Part shown: one piece after another, positions 35,125-43,412 of the stretch
How positions within the stretch are numbered: position 1 is the first letter of the stretch
Layout: each line of letters begins with the position of its first letter
Source of the DNA: a virus
DNA: 43,412 nt
IMG/VR virus record: IMGVR_UViG_3300031857_000410
Location: 1 to 43,412 of that record
Strand: one strand, 5' to 3'
Position numbers and translations under genes: made by a program
The notes under the pieces: generated by a model
The model's database searches: none
What the model saw: the letters and a program-made list of their open reading frames with translations, nothing else
What the model was told of the DNA's origin: nothing

Positions 35125-35135
35125 TTTAATTTATC

Positions 35136-35840
35136 CTATTCATCTCTTATCCAAGGAAAGTCTTCCAGATCATCTTCTATCCAAGGAAAATCTTCTAGTG
35201 TGTCGCTTATTTCGTAATCTTCATTTTCTATTTTGTCTATGGCATCGGAGAAACTGTAGCCAGCTTGCAGAAACTCAATGAGCCTATCAACATCAGATTG
35301 CGCATTTGTCTTTGCAAACTGATCAACAAGCTGTTGCTGCTCTGCTGTTATACCCCTTTGCTCAGGGCCAAAATCAGGTTGAGCCAGGGCGTTGTCGCTT
35401 AGGCCATACCTTCCTCCTATAGTAACTGGATTTATATCTTCTTCCTCAACTAAATTGTCTAAATTATTTAAATAATAGTTTGTATTATAAAAAGCTGGGT
35501 TATTAGCAAATGGGTTTGTTTTAATTAAGGCTGGCTCGTTGTAGGTGTCTGAAGACGGGTTAAAGGACATATTGTTCCACCTAAGGCCATCATCTTCTTT
35601 GCTGTAAATTTTAACAGTATCTGCAAAAAAAGATATACTTCTAGTGCTTGGGTTAATGACTATCCCAACACCAGGTGCGGCAAATATTTCAATTTCTCCA
35701 GAATCTGCTATTTTAACAAATGCTTTATTATCCGGATGATTTAAGCCTACTTCTCTACTTGAAAAATGCTTTCTTTTTCGAAGCTCAAATGCCTCACTGA
35801 AAGGTTTCTGTTGTTCATTTTCATTTTCATAATCGTACAT
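35136..35840 (-). CDS. Baseplate-associated protein with C-terminal nonapeptide repeat
   Basis: A 234-aa protein between the OB-fold and gp25 genes. Residues about 25-75 are beta-rich (VGLNHPDNKAFVKIADSGEI, GVGIVINPSTRSISFFAD), and the strand pattern with a central IVINP-SISFFAD pair is often seen in baseplate-hub or spike-linked proteins. The middle is Asn-rich (NPFANNPAFYNTNYYLNN). The C-terminus carries two consecutive copies of LEDFPWI followed by (E/R)D(D/E). The ribosome site is weak (GGTGTAAATT). Function is unknown beyond a probable baseplate location. Confidence 0.72.
   Translation of the reverse strand: MYDYENENEQQKPFSEAFELRKRKHFSSREVGLNHPDNKAFVKIADSGEIEIFAAPGVGIVINPSTRSISFFADTVKIYSKEDDGLRWNNMSFNPSSDTYNEPALIKTNPFANNPAFYNTNYYLNNLDNLVEEEDINPVTIGGRYGLSDNALAQPDFGPEQRGITAEQQQLVDQFAKTNAQSDVDRLIEFLQAGYSFSDAIDKIENEDYEISDTLEDFPWIEDDLEDFPWIRDE
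35146..35200 (-). repeat. Two-copy direct repeat encoding the LEDFPWI motif
   Basis: ATCCAAGGAAA followed by (A/G)TCTTC occurs twice about 27 bases apart. It encodes two tandem nine-residue units at the very end of the 234-aa protein. The two copies are nearly identical at the DNA level, which suggests a recent in-frame duplication. Confidence 0.8.
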
Positions 35841-35843
35841 AAT

Positions 35844-36209
35844 TTACACCATAAACTTTGGTATGCCAGTGTCAGAAACGCTATTGTTCATGTTTTTTGC
35901 AGTATCATAAGGATCCATGAAAAAAGTTAAAATATAAGGATCTCTTTCTGAGTCACTTCTAAAGCCGACAAGGCACCTAAGTCCTCCGTGTGGAGCAACG
36001 GTTTGAATGCCATAATTAAATGGGCACGGCACATTATTTACTATATCCCCTACTGTCCCAGCATACTTTTCATCAAGTAAGACTGTTGCGGTATTGGTTG
36101 ACTTATCATAGCTGATAACTACGCCTGGACGCGTTCTTGTTTGTTCAAACTTTTTAGCTGTTATTTGATCATTAATTTTTTGATCAAACTTTGGATATAT
36201 CATTGCCAT
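35844..36209 (-). CDS. OB-fold baseplate protein (gp5-N/gpV-like)
   Basis: A 121-aa protein if started at the ATG at 36209 (MAMIYPKFD), preceded by AGGAAGA. Upstream in-frame Met codons lie inside the previous gene, so I reject them. The central sequence (TRPGVVISYDKSTNTATVLLD, PHGGLRCLVGFRSDSERDPYILTFF) gives the five-strand OB barrel with GVV and PYI-type edge strands seen at the N-terminus of T4 gp5, P2 gpV and other spike or hub proteins. Those proteins sit on the tail axis. No C-terminal spike helix is present, so another protein must supply the tip. The 234-aa protein that follows may do so. Confidence 0.75.
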   Translation of the reverse strand: MAMIYPKFDQKINDQITAKKFEQTRTRPGVVISYDKSTNTATVLLDEKYAGTVGDIVNNVPCPFNYGIQTVAPHGGLRCLVGFRSDSERDPYILTFFMDPYDTAKNMNNSVSDTGIPKFMV

Positions 36210-36219
36210 AAAATTCTTC

Positions 36220-38031
36220 CTAATTTGGTGCTGGTTTTTTTGGCCAACCCTCCGGTGGGTTATAGGCCCTTGATCCGTCAGGTTGCCTTGACTTGTATAT
36301 TGGTTTATATATTTTTCCATCAATCCAAGATTGAAGACTGCTTTTTTTGGTTATTGGATCAGGATTTCTGCTTCTAGAATCTTGTGGAAACACTCTTAAA
36401 ACCCAATTTGCTAGATCGTCTGCACTCTTTCCGGTTAATCTTTTGTATACATCTTGAGCATACCAGTAGGTGTTTTTACCAGCTCTAGGACCCCTGGTCC
36501 ATCCTCCGGATATAAAACCGTGATACAAGAAACTGTCCCCCCAGGCCTTACCCATGGCTTTGCTTATTGTGTCAAGTCTAGTTAGCTCTGTTTTGCCTTG
36601 TTTTGACCTAAACATATATAGTTGATTTATTGGGATAAAAGCTCTTCTGTCCCAATACTGTCTACCCGCATTATTTGTTGGATCGTTCCTTTGTTTGTCT
36701 CTTATGAAAGCGTCTCTTTGCTCGTTGGTCATCTGATCTAAGCCATCTCTTTTCCACTCTGCGTAGGCCAGTTTCCACATTTCGAGCACTTCTTCATTTG
36801 GAATAACCAATTTGGTTTTGTTTAAACCACCTGAGTTTGATCTAGTTCCTACTTGAAGAAGCCCAACAAAGCCACTGCTATTGGTGGACCAGGGGTTCCA
36901 ACTACTTTCTCTCAACGCCATACCGGTCCATATTGCGGCAGCTTCTTCTGAAAAATTGCCAAAGTCATTAAACAATGTAAAAACTTCATCCGGAGAAAGG
37001 TTTGGGTCTCCCGTATAATATGATTTTCTTAGCTTTGCTGTGATCGAAGCTGCAACTCCGGCACCGCCTGTGCCACCAGCTCCACCGGCTCCACCTGTTG
37101 TTGCGGGTGTTGTTGGTGGCAACATAGCTGAAGCTGGTAAAATAGCTCCGCCCCTTTTGGCACCAAAACTGATGTGTATGTGGTTTTTGTGACTTGAATC
37201 TGCGTGAAAGTTTACATGACCAGCTAAATTGGGATGAGACTTTCTTATGACGCTATCTGCAGACTCAAGTCCCTCTCGTACTCCAAGTTGATCTCTTAAA
37301 TTATCTCCGATAACTATTAAGTCTGGGTGCAACGATTGGGGCATCTGCTCAATATAAGACAGCAACAATGTAAGGGCTTGCAGATAATAACTTGCTGCAG
37401 GAGCTGATCCAAGCCAGTAGGCTTGCTGCTTAGTGATGCCAACTGCCCCTATATCAAACCCCCTACCAAAAGCATGGTCGGAAACGCTATTGTTTCCTTC
37501 TGTTAGAGCACTAAAGTTTGGACCAATAATTCCTCTCCATGTTCCAAATCCACCCTTAATAAAAAGGCTGTCAGTTAATCTTGAAAGAAGCTCGATAAGG
37601 GCTGCTGATGGATAAGCTTTTCTTGCGCCAGTTCCAAAAAGAGATTTATCTATAACGTCCGTTTTGTATGAGTATCTGTCTCCGCTTTTAATATAAGAAC
37701 CAGATTGAGATATATCAAAAGTAAGACTTTTTAAATTTTGCCCTTTTGAGTTTGTATCAAAATTTATTGAAAATCCATTTAAACTTATTGAACCATCAAA
37801 ATTTGCTTTGTTGTTTAGTGCGTTGATTTTGTTTTGGTACTCTGTTTTTTCAGCTTCTGTAAGTTGATCGATAAGGGCAACATATCTGTTTCCGTTATTG
37901 TAGACCTCTCCAGAAGAAGAAACATAACCATCAGTGTTGTGCTCTATGGTTTGTCCAGTGTTTTCATCATATATAACTCCTCCGTTCTTGGGCTCCCGTA
38001 GATTTTTCTGATAACCTTCCAGAGACAACAT
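36220..38031 (-). CDS. Tail lysin: M15-type peptidase plus lytic transglycosylase
   Basis: Numbering is from the in-frame ATG at 38031. The first domain carries SDHAFGRGFD (His186, Asp193) and HKNHIHISFG (His284, His286), the zinc-binding layout of D-Ala-D-Ala/M15 peptidases that cut stem peptides. A Gly-rich linker (about 313-327) leads to a transglycosylase domain with RESSWNP (catalytic Glu375) and SSGFVGLLQVG, the SLT signature. Such two-enzyme tail proteins open the cell wall locally during DNA injection. The expected start is the ATG at 37970, which overlaps the previous stop (ATGA) and has GGAGGAG six bases before it. From there the frame differs by one base, so an indel or frameshift near the A-run at 37961-37964 is likely. 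Confidence 0.88.
   Translation of the reverse strand: MLSLEGYQKNLREPKNGGVIYDENTGQTIEHNTDGYVSSSGEVYNNGNRYVALIDQLTEAEKTEYQNKINALNNKANFDGSISLNGFSINFDTNSKGQNLKSLTFDISQSGSYIKSGDRYSYKTDVIDKSLFGTGARKAYPSAALIELLSRLTDSLFIKGGFGTWRGIIGPNFSALTEGNNSVSDHAFGRGFDIGAVGITKQQAYWLGSAPAASYYLQALTLLLSYIEQMPQSLHPDLIVIGDNLRDQLGVREGLESADSVIRKSHPNLAGHVNFHADSSHKNHIHISFGAKRGGAILPASAMLPPTTPATTGGAGGAGGTGGAGVAASITAKLRKSYYTGDPNLSPDEVFTLFNDFGNFSEEAAAIWTGMALRESSWNPWSTNSSGFVGLLQVGTRSNSGGLNKTKLVIPNEEVLEMWKLAYAEWKRDGLDQMTNEQRDAFIRDKQRNDPTNNAGRQYWDRRAFIPINQLYMFRSKQGKTELTRLDTISKAMGKAWGDSFLYHGFISGGWTRGPRAGKNTYWYAQDVYKRLTGKSADDLANWVLRVFPQDSRSRNPDPITKKSSLQSWIDGKIYKPIYKSRQPDGSRAYNPPEGWPKKPAPN
37944..37970 (-). other. Reading-frame discontinuity at the start of the tail lysin
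   Basis: The ATG at 37970 has the ideal ribosome site (GGAGGAG, six-base gap) and an ATGA overlap with the previous gene, but reads only eight codons (MMKTLDKP) before TAG at 37946-37944. The lysin frame passes through the same bases one nucleotide off as NTGQTIEH. One extra A in the AAAA run, or a -1 slip at that AAA codon, would give MMKNTGQTIEH and the full lysin. Confidence 0.6.
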
Positions 38032-38470
38032 CTGCAGTAGCAGAAGATACAAAGTTTTCAACCGCATCGTCAAAACCACCTGGGGCAAATCCAGTTGTCA
38101 TAATTGATTTTCTGGCTATTTCCATTTTTGCTTGGGCACCTGTCAGCCTTGCTTCATTTTTTGGATCGTCCGGATCTGCGACAGCAACAGTTTCATCAAT
38201 GTCAGATCCCATTGCAAGCACTGTGTGCAAAGCTGCTTTAGTATTGTTTTCATATCCAGCGAGAGGGAAAGCAGGATTCCTATAGATACCATCGCCCTGC
38301 ATAACCTTGATAACGTCCCTAGTCATCAAACTTCTGTCATAGTTGTCGTCTTGAGAATAAGAGGTATTTTTTATTATCTGTTGATTCTCAGGATAAAAAG
38401 ACCTTTTAACCATTGACGTTATAGACTGAGAGTCTCCAAGGTCGTCTACGTTTACATTGAAATCGGCCAT
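37967..38470 (-). CDS. Uncharacterised baseplate-region protein
   Basis: A 167-aa protein between the giant hub-like protein and the lysin. It is acidic at the start (NVNVDDLGDSQSI) and contains helices around KNEARLTGAQAKMEIARKS and a polar Ser/Gly-rich end (SSATADVVSGRLSEKSTG). NPAFPLAGYENN suggests a loop. No family is recognised. Its C-terminal end contains a CGG Arg codon (37982-37984) inside the ribosome-binding region of the lysin. AGGG precedes the ATG. Probably a small hub- or lysin-associated subunit. Confidence 0.7.
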   Translation of the reverse strand: MADFNVNVDDLGDSQSITSMVKRSFYPENQQIIKNTSYSQDDNYDRSLMTRDVIKVMQGDGIYRNPAFPLAGYENNTKAALHTVLAMGSDIDETVAVADPDDPKNEARLTGAQAKMEIARKSIMTTGFAPGGFDDAVENFVSSATADVVSGRLSEKSTGAQERRSYI

Positions 38471-38471
38471 C

Positions 38472-41400
38472 TTAATCTACAACCCTTTCAGGAATTGGAA
38501 TTTCGTCTTCTATATCAACTTGTGCGGGGCTCTTAGTGAAAAGAAGTCCCTTTGTATAAACCTTGGCCAGCCCATTTGCGACCAGCTCCCAGTTGAGCGT
38601 TGCTGGCGTTCCATCATTATAGTACTCATCCCATGCTACCATTGGCCATTCTGAAGCTTTTTCATAAACATTTTCAAGAACAAGAATTGAAACAAGAATT
38701 GAAAATATTTTTCTGTCCTCAATAGTTGTATCATTTAGGGGGTCCGAAGACCCAGTGGAACTAAAGTAGTCAACTATTAATGGTAAAGACCTTAGGCGAT
38801 TGTAGATGGTAGTATAATTTTTCTTTATTATTGATTGATCATAAAGCCTTGAATAAACCTCGTTTACAACGGCCGACTCCTGTATTTCGTTATTGACAAG
38901 CTTGCTTACAAAAACGTCTCGTACCTGTTGTATTGCATTTTGTAATTTGTCAGAATCTGTTTGATGAAAAATAGTGGCCATATACCTATCATCGGAAGTG
39001 GCAAAGCTTTCTCCCTTAATCGCAGTTTCGTAATATTCTGGGTTGTTCTTAACTGCTCCTGCATCTAAGTCGTCTTCGGTTAAAATTATTGAAGAATTTG
39101 TTTTTGGAGATATCCTAAGAACAACAAGTTTTCCGTTTACGGCATCAAAGGTGTACTTAAGAGCTCTTCCTCCTGGAGTAAGAGTATTGAAAACACTTTC
39201 TTGACTTCCGGTATTAATAGCTGCTTCTATGTTTGTCTGCGCTAATTCTGATGTGTTTATCCCATCAAATCTGACTCTGTATGCATTTCCTGTTAGGACA
39301 TCTCTGACGTCAAAAGTGTCACCGTCAACAACTTTGTTGACAACAACTATTGCCTTAAAAAACTGATTAAGACCGGTTTTCTCTGGTCCTATTCCAGAAT
39401 ACTTCAATATCTGAGAGTTGACTATTGCATTTTCAAGGCTTATGTGCCTTATTAGTGAAGATATTTCATTTTCTTTCCATCCCATACTCCTAAAAATATC
39501 ATCGCTTCTTATATATGAGTTTCCTTCTGCGGTTCTAACATTTGTTCTTACCCCAAGAATTCCTGGAAGCAATTTCTTTGAATGATATCTACCAACAACC
39601 ATTCCTTGATTGAAAGACAGACCTGCGTCCATAGGCTGACCATTTCTATTTAGATACTGCACATAGCAGCCGTGTTGATCAAGAACATTGTCTCTGGTCC
39701 ACTTCCATGCAGACCAGGCTAAGTCGCTTGCTACTGCGCCGCCGGCAAAGCCTATTCCAGCACCGACTGGTCCTCCAACCAGGAATCCAACAGTTGTTGC
39801 AGCTGCAGTTAATATTGGCGCACCAAGCCCTATAGCAAGAGCTCCACCAAGACTTCCGTCTTGTTTTCCTGTAGCGTTTTTAATTTTAGCTTTTATTTGA
39901 TCTTTTACATCTGGAAGAGCGTCTGCTGCTATGTTTGCGGTTATATCTTTTACAAGAGCGGAGTGACCATGAGTATACATTAAGCCACCTGTCATCTGAG
40001 TTCTGAGAGATTCGGCCAATGAATCAAGAGGAATTTGTCCGTTTGCTTGAGCGAGTCTCATTCCTTGTTCTGAAGCCATGATTAATCTAGTGTCGTTTCT
40101 TAGATTTTGTATGCTGAAATGAGATGATATCCAGGAAGACATAAACCATCTTGCCGGATCATTGACCGAAACAAAGGCATTAGGTGTTATTGAAGTGATG
40201 AATCCCATTTCTGGAGTAAAGTGATGAACAACCTGCTCAACTTCAAATATTCCATACATTCTTTCATACACGTCGGCAAGATACACTAGGTCGTGCGGCC
40301 TTATGTCTGCATTACCTATAATTGTTATTTCTCCGCTATAGATATCTTTTATAGACTCTTTAAGGTGCGCAAGAGCTATTCTTCTTGCTGTTAACTCATC
40401 CGGCTCTCCCGATGCTGTTTTGGAAATTCCTCTAATTGTTTCCATTGGATGGAATATCGGATGCAGCACTCCGAAAAATCCAGAGCCTCTTAGGTTGTCA
40501 AAATAAATTCCTGTTTCTATAGTTTTTTCAACTTGTCTTTCAGCTGGAGCAGACTTGTCAAGAGCAACCGTAACTGGATATTGACCGTCAGAAACTGCGG
40601 TGATTTGTGTTGCAACTCCGCCAAGGTTCTCTTGAATGGCGTTTCCGATAATGTGCGTAAAAGAACTTAAGTAGTGCAGCCTCTGGAAAGGCTCTCTAAT
40701 TTCAACCACTGGCTCACCGTATTCTCTAGTAAAGGGATTGTCCACCGCCCTTAAGAGTGTTCCGGGTCTACCTAGTGAATAATAGATAGAGTCATTATAG
40801 GCTTTATTTAATATGTTTGCTTGTCTTGCAAAGTTGTCAACTTCAGAAAGTCCATAGCTCATTTGCGCCATTGACAACCTAAACAGGTTAAGCATATTGC
40901 CAATAGCAGTTGTGAAGACAGAGAATATTGGTCCTATATTTTTATTATAGAAGTCTTTTGCGTCCTCTAGTCCTCCAGACATCCAGTTGGTTGCGCTGTT
41001 TCCTTCTTTTGCATTTGCTTGTAAGAGTTTTTTAAACTTTGCTGCATCCTTGCCATAAGTAGAATTGTAGTCAATAAAAGCCTGCCATATTTTATCAACT
41101 GGCCTAAAGCTCCAGGCATCTGACTCTTTGTCTCCACCGGTTACTAGCCTCTTTCTGTCTGGTCTTAAAACTATCCACGCCCTTGAGTAAGCGTCCTCCC
41201 AAAGTTTTTGCCTGAAGACTCCAACTAATAGTAAAAATAGCTGCTTGGGAGTTTTAATTTGTTGCAAGTACTCTTCTGCTATTTGTTGAGACGTTTGGAA
41301 TGCTGTTGATGAACCCGAAGTTGTTGTTTGATCAGTTGTTTGGCCGGTAGCATTAGTTGTTTCTGCTGAACTATTTGTGTTTGATGTAACCGTTGTTTCG

Positions 41401-43412
41401 TTTAAGGATTGAGACGATGAAAGTAATGATACATTGTTTTTTATCAGATCTTTAATAAAGCTAACTCTAAATTCAATAGCTTTATTCATTATATCTACTA
41501 TACCCTTATTTGGGTCTGTTTTTATCTTTGAGTTTTCATCAAATCCATCAAAGCCTTTATCAACATATTCATTTATTGCTATGCCAAGAGCTTCTTTTCT
41601 ATCAGCTATTTGTTGTGAGCTACCGTTTTCTAGCCAGTCTGCTCCAAGCAAGGATGCAAATTCGTTGTAGGAATTATTATCAGCTGAAAATTCTTTTATT
41701 TGTCCGGATTTATCTGCTCCAGCTATGATTGCAACAATTGGATTATTGCCAGCTGGATCATCATCATCTGGATCCATTCCATATATTTCAGCAAATATTG
41801 CCTTTACTGATTCATATGTGTGATATCCCCATCTAAACTGGTCCCATATATCCTGAGCTTGCTTTAAGGTCCTTCCATTTCCAGCTATTACCTTTACGTC
41901 GCTGGCAAAGTCTTCGTCATAAAGACCCCTAGCCTCTTGCGCAATAGGATCAATTGGATCGTACACTGCGGCAAAGTCAGTGTTTTCTGCTACGTTTCTT
42001 GCATCTATTAATGTTTGTTCTTTGAGTTCGTCTAATCTGTCAATTGATTTAACTATTTCAAAATACTTTGAATAGTTTCCACCCTTTGTTAGTGTCTGTG
42101 AATACTCTTCTTGATCAAGAAGCCTAATTATTTCGGAGTATGTGTACTTGTCTGCTTTAAGACCACTGAAACCTCTTTGGCCAGTTTCTGATCTTTCAAA
42201 TGGGTCACCTATTACTGACACATATGGTATTGAATCTGCCTCAGACAAATCAAGAACTTTACTTCCTTCATAGTCTTCATTTAATTCAAACCTTCCAAAG
42301 CCTATAGTCATTTTTTGACTACTGTTTGAAAGAGCGTCTTGCAAGGATGAACTAAATTCATTTGCCCTGTTAAAAGAGCTGGTAACTATACCAAGAGGAA
42401 CGTCGTCTGTCACAAAAGTAAAGTAGCATTTTGTGAGGTCTGCGCTTGCCATTCCAGAAGAAGCTGCTTGTGTTTGCTCCGCTAAATTAGCTGAAGGAAG
42501 TAAATTCATATTTTCTTCTGCTGAAAGAATTCTTCCATCTTGATCAATAAGAAGTCCAAGAGCAAAGGCAGCGTCTGGAGAAACAATTGCCTCTATTCTC
42601 TTATCTTTGTCTTCGGCTGGTTCGTTCCACAAGAAATAAGCTGGAGCACAAACTACAGCCTGCTTTGTGTCGGGGTTGTAAACAAGAACCCTTCTTTTTT
42701 TGTAGTCTTGCGGAGTTCCCTTCAGCTGATATCCAGATAAATCATAGTCTGATATAAATTTGTTTAAAGCCTCAGATTTAAGATTTTCAAAATCATTATT
42801 TGTTTCTCCGTTTAGTTTTTGAGAAGATATCGGATCATACGGCCACCTCATGGCGATGTGCCACTGCTCTTCTTCTGCTGTTTTTGGCATACCCCAATCC
42901 GAAAAGCTTATGTTTACTCCAGCAAAATCGACATTGCGTTGATATGCCCTATCTAGATCCTGATATATGTCTTTGTACTTTTCTGTAAATTCAAAGTATC
43001 CACCTGAGCCAACCGTAAGTTCAGGAGATGAACCGCTACTGATTATCGGTAGTGGCATTAAAACTTCTAGCGAGGCTTCTATTCCAGATATATCGTCTGT
43101 ATTAATTCCCGATGGATCGTAGGCTGCACTTGCTTCTCCTGCTATTGAATTAAATGCTGACGCATATTTTGAGAAATCAAAGTTAAAATTCAGTACATAT
43201 TCTGACGCTTGATCTTTTGATACTAGTTTTGTTTTTCCGTCTTCTGCTGTTATTAGATTTGCTTCAGCTTTTGCGATTTCAGCGATGTTGGAGGCCTTTG
43301 CTGCGTAATCTTCAAAAGTTGTAGATCTTTGTAGTATCTTATCAAAGTCAAGAGATGGTAAAGCGCCACTGACTCTGTTGGTAAAGAATGGGTATCTATA
43401 TCGTGCCGGCAA
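38472..43412 (-). CDS. Giant baseplate-hub-like protein with thermonuclease-like domain (5' end outside the window)
   Basis: At least 1646 residues, open at the right edge, so the true start is not seen. Parts in order: a helical and beta region to about 660; a Ser/Thr/Asn-rich linker (about 668-708); a helical stretch; a region at about 1025-1080 (EITIIGNADIRPHDLVYLAD, GIFEVEQVVHHFT, GFITSITP) typical of late-control D/gp27-type hub proteins; a hydrophobic Gly/Ala segment at about 1188-1231; and a staphylococcal-nuclease-like domain at about 1355-1480. In that domain VDGDTFDV (Asp1363, Asp1365) and RVRFDGINTSE (Glu1389) match SNase motifs, with Asn where DTPE has Asp. It may carry nuclease activity in the tail, or use the fold only for binding. 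Confidence 0.82.
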   Translation of the reverse strand: MPARYRYPFFTNRVSGALPSLDFDKILQRSTTFEDYAAKASNIAEIAKAEANLITAEDGKTKLVSKDQASEYVLNFNFDFSKYASAFNSIAGEASAAYDPSGINTDDISGIEASLEVLMPLPIISSGSSPELTVGSGGYFEFTEKYKDIYQDLDRAYQRNVDFAGVNISFSDWGMPKTAEEEQWHIAMRWPYDPISSQKLNGETNNDFENLKSEALNKFISDYDLSGYQLKGTPQDYKKRRVLVYNPDTKQAVVCAPAYFLWNEPAEDKDKRIEAIVSPDAAFALGLLIDQDGRILSAEENMNLLPSANLAEQTQAASSGMASADLTKCYFTFVTDDVPLGIVTSSFNRANEFSSSLQDALSNSSQKMTIGFGRFELNEDYEGSKVLDLSEADSIPYVSVIGDPFERSETGQRGFSGLKADKYTYSEIIRLLDQEEYSQTLTKGGNYSKYFEIVKSIDRLDELKEQTLIDARNVAENTDFAAVYDPIDPIAQEARGLYDEDFASDVKVIAGNGRTLKQAQDIWDQFRWGYHTYESVKAIFAEIYGMDPDDDDPAGNNPIVAIIAGADKSGQIKEFSADNNSYNEFASLLGADWLENGSSQQIADRKEALGIAINEYVDKGFDGFDENSKIKTDPNKGIVDIMNKAIEFRVSFIKDLIKNNVSLLSSSQSLNETTVTSNTNSSAETTNATGQTTDQTTTSGSSTAFQTSQQIAEEYLQQIKTPKQLFLLLVGVFRQKLWEDAYSRAWIVLRPDRKRLVTGGDKESDAWSFRPVDKIWQAFIDYNSTYGKDAAKFKKLLQANAKEGNSATNWMSGGLEDAKDFYNKNIGPIFSVFTTAIGNMLNLFRLSMAQMSYGLSEVDNFARQANILNKAYNDSIYYSLGRPGTLLRAVDNPFTREYGEPVVEIREPFQRLHYLSSFTHIIGNAIQENLGGVATQITAVSDGQYPVTVALDKSAPAERQVEKTIETGIYFDNLRGSGFFGVLHPIFHPMETIRGISKTASGEPDELTARRIALAHLKESIKDIYSGEITIIGNADIRPHDLVYLADVYERMYGIFEVEQVVHHFTPEMGFITSITPNAFVSVNDPARWFMSSWISSHFSIQNLRNDTRLIMASEQGMRLAQANGQIPLDSLAESLRTQMTGGLMYTHGHSALVKDITANIAADALPDVKDQIKAKIKNATGKQDGSLGGALAIGLGAPILTAAATTVGFLVGGPVGAGIGFAGGAVASDLAWSAWKWTRDNVLDQHGCYVQYLNRNGQPMDAGLSFNQGMVVGRYHSKKLLPGILGVRTNVRTAEGNSYIRSDDIFRSMGWKENEISSLIRHISLENAIVNSQILKYSGIGPEKTGLNQFFKAIVVVNKVVDGDTFDVRDVLTGNAYRVRFDGINTSELAQTNIEAAINTGSQESVFNTLTPGGRALKYTFDAVNGKLVVLRISPKTNSSIILTEDDLDAGAVKNNPEYYETAIKGESFATSDDRYMATIFHQTDSDKLQNAIQQVRDVFVSKLVNNEIQESAVVNEVYSRLYDQSIIKKNYTTIYNRLRSLPLIVDYFSSTGSSDPLNDTTIEDRKIFSILVSILVLENVYEKASEWPMVAWDEYYNDGTPATLNWELVANGLAKVYTKGLLFTKSPAQVDIEDEIPIPERVVD

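Noticed and set aside
1342-43000. Numerous open frames of 60-100 codons on the plus strand
   Set aside because: All lie opposite minus-strand genes with strong homology or coupling, have leucine/serine/phenylalanine-rich compositions typical of antisense frames and lack ribosome sites.
1-43412. tRNA genes, CRISPR arrays, integrase, attachment sites, insertion sequences
   Set aside because: No cloverleaf-sized gap, spaced repeat array, recombinase motif or terminal inverted repeats were found. Nearly all bases are in coupled coding genes.

Overview
The window is a continuous piece of a large, AT-rich tailed-phage genome (roughly 35-40% GC by eye). Every gene I can support is on the minus strand, so transcription runs from the right edge to the left. 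Genes abut or overlap by a few bases almost everywhere, and only three gaps look regulatory (about 4700-4786, 12610-12815 and 13452-13519). A gp25-like protein, a baseplate J-like protein and a gp5-N/gpV-like OB-fold protein point to a contractile (myovirus-type) tail. An adenosylcobalamin-dependent ribonucleotide reductase, ThyX and an MSMEG_6728-family protein are compatible with an actinobacterial host. That host assignment is inference and is not proven by the sequence.

Right part (43412 down to 12816) is the tail, baseplate and adhesin module. In transcription order it holds: a 1646-residue-plus baseplate-hub-like protein with an embedded staphylococcal-nuclease-like domain; a 167-aa protein; a two-domain cell-wall hydrolase (M15 peptidase plus lytic transglycosylase); the OB-fold protein; a 234-aa protein; gp25; baseplate J; a 1560-aa and a roughly 2006-aa structural protein, the latter with a peptidoglycan-binding domain; then five proteins (884, 842, 731, 143 and 421 aa), four of which share a short N-terminal motif; and a 211-aa Tyr/Gly/Pro-rich protein with high-expression codon use. 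The reading frame appears broken at two places, before the 2006-aa protein and at the start of the hydrolase.

Middle part (12609 down to 7447) follows an extended -10 promoter and a leader hairpin. It encodes dNTP supply: class II ribonucleotide reductase, ThyX and dCMP deaminase, interspersed with small unknown proteins, including a 54-aa two-helix membrane peptide.

Left part (7435 down to 1) holds two GT2 glycosyltransferases, a possible GT-D-type enzyme, a dTDP-glucose 4,6-dehydratase, a nucleoside deoxyribosyltransferase-like enzyme and a pyrimidine-dimer-glycosylase-related protein. A 63-aa gene there has its own near-consensus sigma-70 promoter and a terminator-like hairpin. The region ends with a DnaB-type helicase, an HTH-nuclease, a Cas4/RecB-like Fe-S nuclease homologue and the start of one more gene cut by the window edge. 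Together the genes describe an obligately lytic-style programme: virion tail, nucleotide synthesis, replication and glycan modification. I saw no integrase, tRNA, CRISPR array or insertion sequence.
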